Assembly: GCA_005772945.1 (NCBI GenBank)
Contig: SXIE01000094.1
Coordinates: forward strand, 1 to 18,088
DNA: 18,088 nt
Direction of reading: 5' to 3'
Source of the DNA: Pseudomonadota bacterium
GTDB lineage: Bacteria > Myxococcota > UBA9042 > PHBI01
Part shown: in pieces, positions 13,974-18,088 of the stretch
Position numbering within the stretch: the stretch's first letter is position 1
Layout of the letters: every line of letters begins with the position of its first letter
The notes under the pieces: generated by a model
Seen by the model: only the letters and a program-made list of their open reading frames with translations
The model's database searches: none
What the model was told of the DNA's origin: nothing
Made by a program: the position numbers and the translations under genes

Positions 13974-15215
13974 ATGTCTGCGCGCGCCTCTCTCGTGTCC
14001 GCTCTCGCTTCGTGCCTGTTACTCGCCGGCGTCGCCCGCGCCGACAAACCCGGCCCTCTCGGCTTCCGGCTCGTCTGGGTCTACGAGAAGGCCCTCGTCA
14101 AACTCGACCCCGAATCCGCCCTCTGCAAGGACGACGTCGCCGCGCGACGCCCCGAGGCCGAGCGCTTCCTCGCCACCATCAAGCAAGGCCTCGCGCGCGC
14201 CGAAACCGAGCGCGTCAACGTCCCCGAGCGTGACCTGGCGCACCCGGACGTCATCAAGGCGATCGCCCGCATGGAGGCCCTGGGAACCTGCGCCACGCAC
14301 ATCGAGGAGAGCTTGGCCGGAGGCGGCACGAAGCCCGTCGCAAACACCGACACCGCGCCCAAGACCACCGCCTCGCCACCCGCCTCGACCACCGCGGACA
14401 CGACGCCCGCCGCCGACGACGACCCGCCGCCCGCGCCCGTAACCACCCCGGAGGCCGCGACGGCGCCCCTCACCGTCGAGGGCTTCGTCGCCTCGCTGAC
14501 GCCGGCCGCGCGCGCGGATCTGGCGCTCCTCGCAGCCTTCAAGGTCGCCGCCGATCCCGCCGCCGTGTCCGCTGCGATCCCCGACGGTCTGGCCGAGCTC
14601 GAGCGCGTCCGCGCCGCCGCCGACGGTGCGTGGACTCTGTGCACCGGCAAGTTCGCCGGACTCGTGATGGGCGGACGCCCCGCGGGTGAGCTCCCCGCGG
14701 ACGCCGACCCATGGGGGTGGTGCACGGCCTCGGCCGACCGCGCGACCCGCGTGCGCGACATGGCCAAGGGGCTGGTCGACCGCGGCATCCAGCTCGTACA
14801 GCAGGCGAGCGACGAGCTCAAAGCGACCGTCGCGACGGCCAAACAGGCGGTCGCGGGGACCGTCGCCAAGGCCGGCGCGGCGGCCGAGGAAGCCAAGGCG
14901 GTGCTCGAGGCGGGCGTCCTTTCGCTCAAGGCCGAGGTCGAGGAGATCGACGCGCTCATGGTCATCGCGGGCGTCGCAGCGGTCGCGGCACCCGACGCCA
15001 CCAAGGTGCTCGACGGCGCCAAGGCCGTCGTCGCGAGCTACGCCAGCGAGGTCTCCGCGGCGCTCACTGCCGCCGGGGGCAAGGCCCTCACAGCCGCCAA
15101 GAAAGCCGTCGCCAAGCTCGGCAGCTCCGTATCGCCCGCGATGAAACTCCTCGGCGACAAGGCCCGCCGCCTGGTTGACAAGGCCGCGCGCCCGGTGAAG
15201 CGTGCCTTGCGCTGA
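13974..15215 (+). CDS. Exported Ala-rich helical protein, 413 aa, unrecognised
   Basis: A GGGAG sequence eight bases before ATG 13974 and a signal peptide (MSARASLVSALASCLLLAGVARA, cleaved before DKP) support the start. The mature N-terminal domain (about 24-115) has two cysteines (ALCKDD, LGTCATH). A Pro/Thr/Ala/Asp linker follows (about 118-160). A second domain (about 165-255) has LTVEGFVASLTPAARADLALL and two more cysteines (WTLCTGKF, GWCTASAD). The last 155 residues are long amphipathic Ala/Lys/Val helices such as VDRGIQLVQQASDELKATVA and end very basic (RPVKRALR), resembling apolipoprotein- or LEA-like helical bundles. Probably periplasmic or envelope-associated; no family is recognised. 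Confidence 0.8.
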   Translation: MSARASLVSALASCLLLAGVARADKPGPLGFRLVWVYEKALVKLDPESALCKDDVAARRPEAERFLATIKQGLARAETERVNVPERDLAHPDVIKAIARMEALGTCATHIEESLAGGGTKPVANTDTAPKTTASPPASTTADTTPAADDDPPPAPVTTPEAATAPLTVEGFVASLTPAARADLALLAAFKVAADPAAVSAAIPDGLAELERVRAAADGAWTLCTGKFAGLVMGGRPAGELPADADPWGWCTASADRATRVRDMAKGLVDRGIQLVQQASDELKATVATAKQAVAGTVAKAGAAAEEAKAVLEAGVLSLKAEVEEIDALMVIAGVAAVAAPDATKVLDGAKAVVASYASEVSAALTAAGGKALTAAKKAVAKLGSSVSPAMKLLGDKARRLVDKAARPVKRALR

Positions 15216-15536
15216 ACGGTCGGCGGCCCGCACGTCGCCGACGTTCAACCCCGTGCGAGGTCCATCTGGACGGTCCGCCCCACGTCGGGTAGACGGGGCG
15301 CTGGGTCTACTTGCAGTTACTTGCAGTTATCACGGGATGTGTCGAAGCCGCTCGGGGTGGGCGCGGATGGCGCCCTCGTCATGGGCGATTGCCCGCGCCG
15401 CGCTGTGCGATCCATCGCGGCTCTTCGCGCGACGCCTCGCGCGCAGCCACCAATCTCGCTCCCGCGTACCGTGGCGCGGGCGTTGCACCGGGCGCAAGTC
15501 GCCCTCGGCCCTGTGACCGTCGCAGACGAAAGCTGA
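15216..15536. other. 321-bp intergenic region before the cytochrome operon
   Basis: I see no convincing gene here. It holds an imperfect hairpin (15276-15300, CGCCCC paired with GGGGCG) that may end the upstream transcript, a perfect 10-bp tandem repeat (15309-15328), and presumably the promoter of the cytochrome operon, which I could not locate. Short open frames on both strands lack RBS and protein-like composition. Confidence 0.6.
15309..15328. repeat. Perfect 10-bp tandem direct repeat
   Basis: ACTTGCAGTT occurs twice with no spacer, about one helical turn apart. Its position about 210 bp upstream of the cytochrome operon makes a regulator-binding site possible. Confidence 0.7.
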
Positions 15537-15950
15537 ATGCCCATGCCAACGTCACCTCCACTTTCTGAGAGCCCACCCCGCAGAGGCCGTGGCTCGCGCC
15601 TCTATGCGATCGCGTTCGCCGCCATCATCGGCGGACCGGTCATCGCGCTCGGGGCCCCGGACGGGATTCGTATCCCGCCGGTTCACGACCACGGCGAAGG
15701 GAACCCGGCCGACCCGGCGCTCTTCTCGCATTGGTCGCACGGCGCGTTCACCTGCGTCGAATGCCATCCCAGTATCTTCCCGCAGCGGAAGATGGGCTTC
15801 ACGCACGACGAGATGGCCGCGGGGAAGTACTGCGGCTCGTGCCACAACGGGCGGACGGCCTTCGGTCCCAAGGACCGCGGGATCGGCTGCGAGACGTGCC
15901 ACGTGGTCAAGAACAAGCGCGAGATCGACGAGAATGACCTATGGAAGTAA
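15537..15950 (+). CDS. c7-type triheme cytochrome c
   Basis: 137 aa. An N-terminal hydrophobic segment (about 21-40, RLYAIAFAAIIGGPVIALGA) after an Arg-rich start serves as signal peptide or membrane anchor. Three haem c sites follow: CVECH (73-77), CGSCH (99-103) and CETCH (118-122). Distal histidine candidates are H65 and H68 in FSHWSH and H90 in GFTHDEM. The pattern FSHWSH...CVECHPSIFP...AAGKYCGSCHNGRTAF...CETCH matches the c(7)-type triheme domain of periplasmic electron carriers in delta-proteobacteria. ATG 15537 is followed two codons later by another ATG, and either could start the protein. Its last 10 nt overlap the next gene, so the two are translationally coupled. Predicted role: periplasmic electron transfer. 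Confidence 0.93.
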   Translation: MPMPTSPPLSESPPRRGRGSRLYAIAFAAIIGGPVIALGAPDGIRIPPVHDHGEGNPADPALFSHWSHGAFTCVECHPSIFPQRKMGFTHDEMAAGKYCGSCHNGRTAFGPKDRGIGCETCHVVKNKREIDENDLWK

Positions 15951-17167
15951 GGCTCTTCGGACTGGTCGCCATCGGCGCCGCGCTCCTCGTCCCATCGGTC
16001 GCCTTGGCCGACGACCCGACTCCGCCGACGGAGACGCCGGTCGTCACGCCCGAGCCGACGCCGCCCAGCGAGACGCCGCCGGCTGAAACGCCGCCGGCTG
16101 AAACGCCACCGACCGAGACGCCGCCGGCCGAAACACCGCCCGCGGAGACGCCACCCGCAACGCCGCCGGCGCCGGCGCACCCGCCCGGAATCTCGCTCGG
16201 CGCCGACATCCGGCTTCACGCGCGCTTCGACGTGAGCTACGAGCGGCACTCGTACTCGGACAACCCCTCCGATGGCAAAGACGCCCTCAAGTCGAACCAC
16301 ACGTTCGTGTTCCTCACGCGGCACTCGAAGTCGGACCCGTTCTTCTTCAACGCCGAAGTGATCGCGATGAAGTTCTTCGAGGCGGGGTACCGCCTCCGGC
16401 CCTCCGATCTCGAAGAGCCGTGGCGCTTCGCCGCCAGCGCCGGCAAGATCCTCATCCCGTTCGGTAGCGAGCCCCTCTACCACCACGCCTACGGCGGTCG
16501 CGTCGGCGGTGATCAGCGCTTCGTCCCCGCCGTGTGGGCCGACTATGGCTTGAAGGGGACGTTCAACCTGGATTTCGAGCCAGTCCATCTCCGCTTCGAC
16601 GCGTATGCCGTCAACGGCCTCGTGCTCGGCAAGCGGGATGCGATTCTCGGCCTCGGCAACGCCTCGCAGCCCACCGACATGAATCTCGCCGGCGGCGGTC
16701 GGATCTCGGCGTCGTTTGGCCCGCTCAATCTGTACTACTCGATCTATGGATGCGCGGTGAACTTCGGCAAGACCGTGGTCATGCAGGGGCTCGACATCAG
16801 CCTCTTCCGCCTCTCGGGGGTCCCGTTCCTCGAGGACCTCGCCGTCTCGGCGGGCGTGGTTCGGGCCGATGTATGGGGCGGCGGCGACCCCGCCTACTAC
16901 CACTTCGCAGACTACATCGAGGTCCGCTACTACCCGATCGACACCCTGTTCATCCAATACCGTGGTGGCCTCGATATGCGCGACAACCGCAGCGGCGTCT
17001 TCGCGGATGCGGCCCGCCTCGACAAGAACGATACCTCCGGCCATTCGGTGGGGATCGGCTGGCAGATCCACGGGCTGACGCTCTTGGCGCAGCACCACTG
17101 GCAGCTCGAGCTCGCCGACGAGCAGGCCGACGACTTCTTCCGCATCACCGCGACCTACGAGTTCTGA
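15941..17167 (+). CDS. Outer-membrane beta-barrel protein with Pro/Thr/Glu-rich N-terminal linker
   Basis: 408 aa. Signal peptide MEVRLFGLVAIGAALLVPSVALA, then a linker (about 24-85) of PPAET/PPTET repeats, then about 320 residues of alternating aromatic/polar strands ending in TATYEF with C-terminal Phe, the classic outer-membrane insertion signal. Strand-like stretches include GADIRLHARFDVSYERH, HTFVFLTRHSKSDPFFFNAEV, FDAYAVNGLVLG, GRISASFGPLNLYYSIYG, DYIEVRYYPIDTLFIQYRGG and GWQIHGLTLLAQHHWQLEL. Only one cysteine is seen in the barrel. The start overlaps the triheme cytochrome stop by 10 nt, and the next gene begins 1 nt after the stop. The context suggests an outer-membrane partner of the cytochromes; whether it is a pore or a sheath is unknown. 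It is not recognisable as MtrB/PioB. Confidence 0.85.
   Translation: MEVRLFGLVAIGAALLVPSVALADDPTPPTETPVVTPEPTPPSETPPAETPPAETPPTETPPAETPPAETPPATPPAPAHPPGISLGADIRLHARFDVSYERHSYSDNPSDGKDALKSNHTFVFLTRHSKSDPFFFNAEVIAMKFFEAGYRLRPSDLEEPWRFAASAGKILIPFGSEPLYHHAYGGRVGGDQRFVPAVWADYGLKGTFNLDFEPVHLRFDAYAVNGLVLGKRDAILGLGNASQPTDMNLAGGGRISASFGPLNLYYSIYGCAVNFGKTVVMQGLDISLFRLSGVPFLEDLAVSAGVVRADVWGGGDPAYYHFADYIEVRYYPIDTLFIQYRGGLDMRDNRSGVFADAARLDKNDTSGHSVGIGWQIHGLTLLAQHHWQLELADEQADDFFRITATYEF
16019..16190 (+). repeat. 15-bp tandem repeats encoding the PPxET linker
   Basis: Repeated 15-bp units of the form CCGCCGGCTGAAACG encode pentapeptides PPAET, PPTET and PPSET in the periplasmic linker of the barrel protein. 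Adjacent units are nearly identical, so copy number may vary without breaking the frame. Confidence 0.8.
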
Positions 17168-17168
17168 T

Positions 17169-17624
17169 ATGCGCTCCACGAAACGCACTTCATTTGCCAG
17201 GTCACTCGGCGCCATCGGGCTGCTCGGACTGCTGCAGGGCGGCGCCTGCGCCGTACCCAACCGCGGCGATCCGCCGGCGCCCGACATCACGACGACCGAA
17301 GACACGGCCGGAACCGCGGGCGAAATCAGCGGCGACGGCGACGAACCGGATGTCTTGTTCGCCGAGTCGATTCACCCGATCGAGATGGCGAAGTGCTCGT
17401 TGGGCTGCCACGCCACCGGCGCGGGAGGCTTCACGATCTCCGGCGACGTCGACGCCGACTATGACGCGACCTTCCTCCGAGTGAACCTGGACACGCCCGC
17501 TAGCAGCAAGCTCCTGAAGAAAATCTCGGGGGGCACGAATCACGGAGGCGGTGCACTTCTTGCGGAGGATTCCGAGGAATATGAGCTGATTGCGAAGTGG
17601 ATCAGCGATGGTGCGCTTCCCTGA
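17169..17624 (+). CDS. Small exported protein with a CX3CH candidate haem site
   Basis: 151 aa. It starts 1 nt after the barrel gene stop, so it belongs to the same operon. The N-terminus is a signal with an imperfect lipobox (GGAC, C27), followed by an acidic/Thr-rich linker (about 30-62). The rest resembles the single-haem domain of planctomycete- and myxobacteria-type cytochromes: IHPIEMAKCSLGCHATG with C76, C80 and H81, then DTPASSKLLKKISGG and a closing IAKWISDGALP, where the family usually has a W-I-x-x-GA ending. The haem motif is CX3CH instead of CXXCH. It could be a monohaem cytochrome with a non-standard site or a former cytochrome that has lost haem. Confidence 0.8.
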   Translation: MRSTKRTSFARSLGAIGLLGLLQGGACAVPNRGDPPAPDITTTEDTAGTAGEISGDGDEPDVLFAESIHPIEMAKCSLGCHATGAGGFTISGDVDADYDATFLRVNLDTPASSKLLKKISGGTNHGGGALLAEDSEEYELIAKWISDGALP

Positions 17625-17687
17625 CGCCGGCAGTGTCCGGCGCGATCCCATGCACGATGGCCCCGCAGTTCACATTGGAGTTGGATA

Positions 17688-18023
17688 ATGAACAGACTGA
17701 CACGCCTCGTCCTCTCGCTCGTCTCCGCCTCGCTCGTGTCCATCCCCGCGGCCGCATTGGCCGACGGGCCCGAGCTCTTCAAGACGCACAAGTGCAACAG
17801 CTGCCACACCTTGAAGGCCTCGGGCATCGCGCTCACGCCGGGGTCGGATGTGGACAAGGACGCGCCGGATCTCTCGAAGATCGGCTCGAAGTACGACAAG
17901 AAGGCTATCGCCCTGTGGCTCCTCAAGAAGTCGGACCACAAGGGCGTCAAGCACAAGAAGCTCTTCGAGGGGTCGACCGATGACCTCAAGGCCATTTCGT
18001 CGTGGCTCGAAGGTCTGAAGTAG
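17688..18023 (+). CDS. Monohaem class I-like cytochrome c
   Basis: 111 aa with signal peptide (MNRLTRLVLSLVSASLVSIPAAALA, cleaved before DGP) and one haem site, CNSCH (36-40). A class I-like fold follows: ELFKTHKCNSCHTLK, DAPDLSKIGSKYDKKAIALWLLKK, and a C-terminal helix LKAISSWLEGLK. The mature protein has no methionine, so the usual Met axial ligand is absent; the His in DHKGVKHKKLF are alternatives. GGAG upstream of ATG 17688 supports the start. It lies 63 bp after the preceding gene and is probably the last gene of the cytochrome operon, a soluble periplasmic electron carrier. Confidence 0.92.
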   Translation: MNRLTRLVLSLVSASLVSIPAAALADGPELFKTHKCNSCHTLKASGIALTPGSDVDKDAPDLSKIGSKYDKKAIALWLLKKSDHKGVKHKKLFEGSTDDLKAISSWLEGLK

Positions 18024-18032
18024 GCTTGCTTT

Positions 18033-18077
18033 CGCGGGCGTCGACCTGAGCCTTGCCGCTCGGGCCGTGCGCCCGCG
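18033..18077 (+). terminator. Possible hairpin terminator after the cytochrome operon
   Basis: An 8-bp perfect inverted repeat, CGCGGGCG (18033-18040) with CGCCCGCG (18070-18077), starts 10 bp after the stop codon of the monohaem cytochrome. The loop is 29 nt and there is no T-run, so this is only a candidate. Confidence 0.35.
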
Positions 18078-18088
18078 TTCGCGCCCCG

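Noticed and set aside
15321..15536. Small open frames in the gap before the cytochrome operon
   Set aside because: No RBS, Arg/Ala-rich composition and several overlapping frames of equal length indicate non-coding DNA.
15683..17305. A 540-codon minus-strand frame opposite the cytochrome and barrel genes
   Set aside because: The plus strand carries haem motifs, signal peptides and coupled starts; this frame shows no domain and is a GC-rich shadow.

Overview
GC-rich, closely packed chromosomal DNA. The gene set points to a Myxococcota (delta-proteobacteria-like) bacterium: a eukaryote-like Ser/Thr protein kinase, an FHA protein fused to a winged helix, many lipoproteins, and a very long cysteine-rich repeat protein of the kind common in myxobacteria and their relatives. 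This placement is inferred from gene content only. I see no rRNA, tRNA, CRISPR array, insertion sequence or prophage.

Left part (1-3026), signalling. A 5'-complete kinase gene runs leftward off the window, then an unrecognised 214-aa gene (minus), then a 352-aa FHA-winged helix gene (plus). Two pairs of non-coding direct repeats lie between and around them: repeat A at 796-846 and 1926-1976, repeat B at 893-968 and 3061-3136. A2 and B2 bracket the FHA gene, while A1 and B1 are only 46 nt apart beside the kinase start. This looks like the scar of a second FHA gene copy that has been lost.

Middle (3027-7377). A 634-aa lipoprotein carries a lysyl-oxidase core, with the HxHxH copper site and both lysine-tyrosylquinone precursor residues at the expected places. 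It is followed by a small four-cysteine lipoprotein (minus) and a solitary L-aspartate oxidase gene, nadB.

Centre (7385-12265). One minus-strand gene encodes a 1626-aa lipoprotein: lipobox, Thr/Pro-rich stalk, then 25 cysteine-rich modules of two types. Eight are myxobacterial-type CGNG...E.CDG modules and 17 are W-x-C...DG.CDCGCG.QD.DC modules. This is the most striking object in the window.

Right part (12434-18023). This holds a VUT/YhhQ-family queuosine-precursor transporter; a small secreted 135-aa protein with a good promoter, strong RBS and terminator; a 413-aa exported Ala-rich helical protein; and a tight four-gene operon. The operon encodes a c7-type triheme cytochrome, an outer-membrane beta-barrel with a Pro/Thr/Glu-rich N-terminal linker, a small exported protein with a CX3CH candidate haem site, and a monohaem cytochrome c. 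It looks like an electron-transfer module between periplasm and outer membrane, with no multihaem partner large enough for a classical MtrAB conduit visible here.
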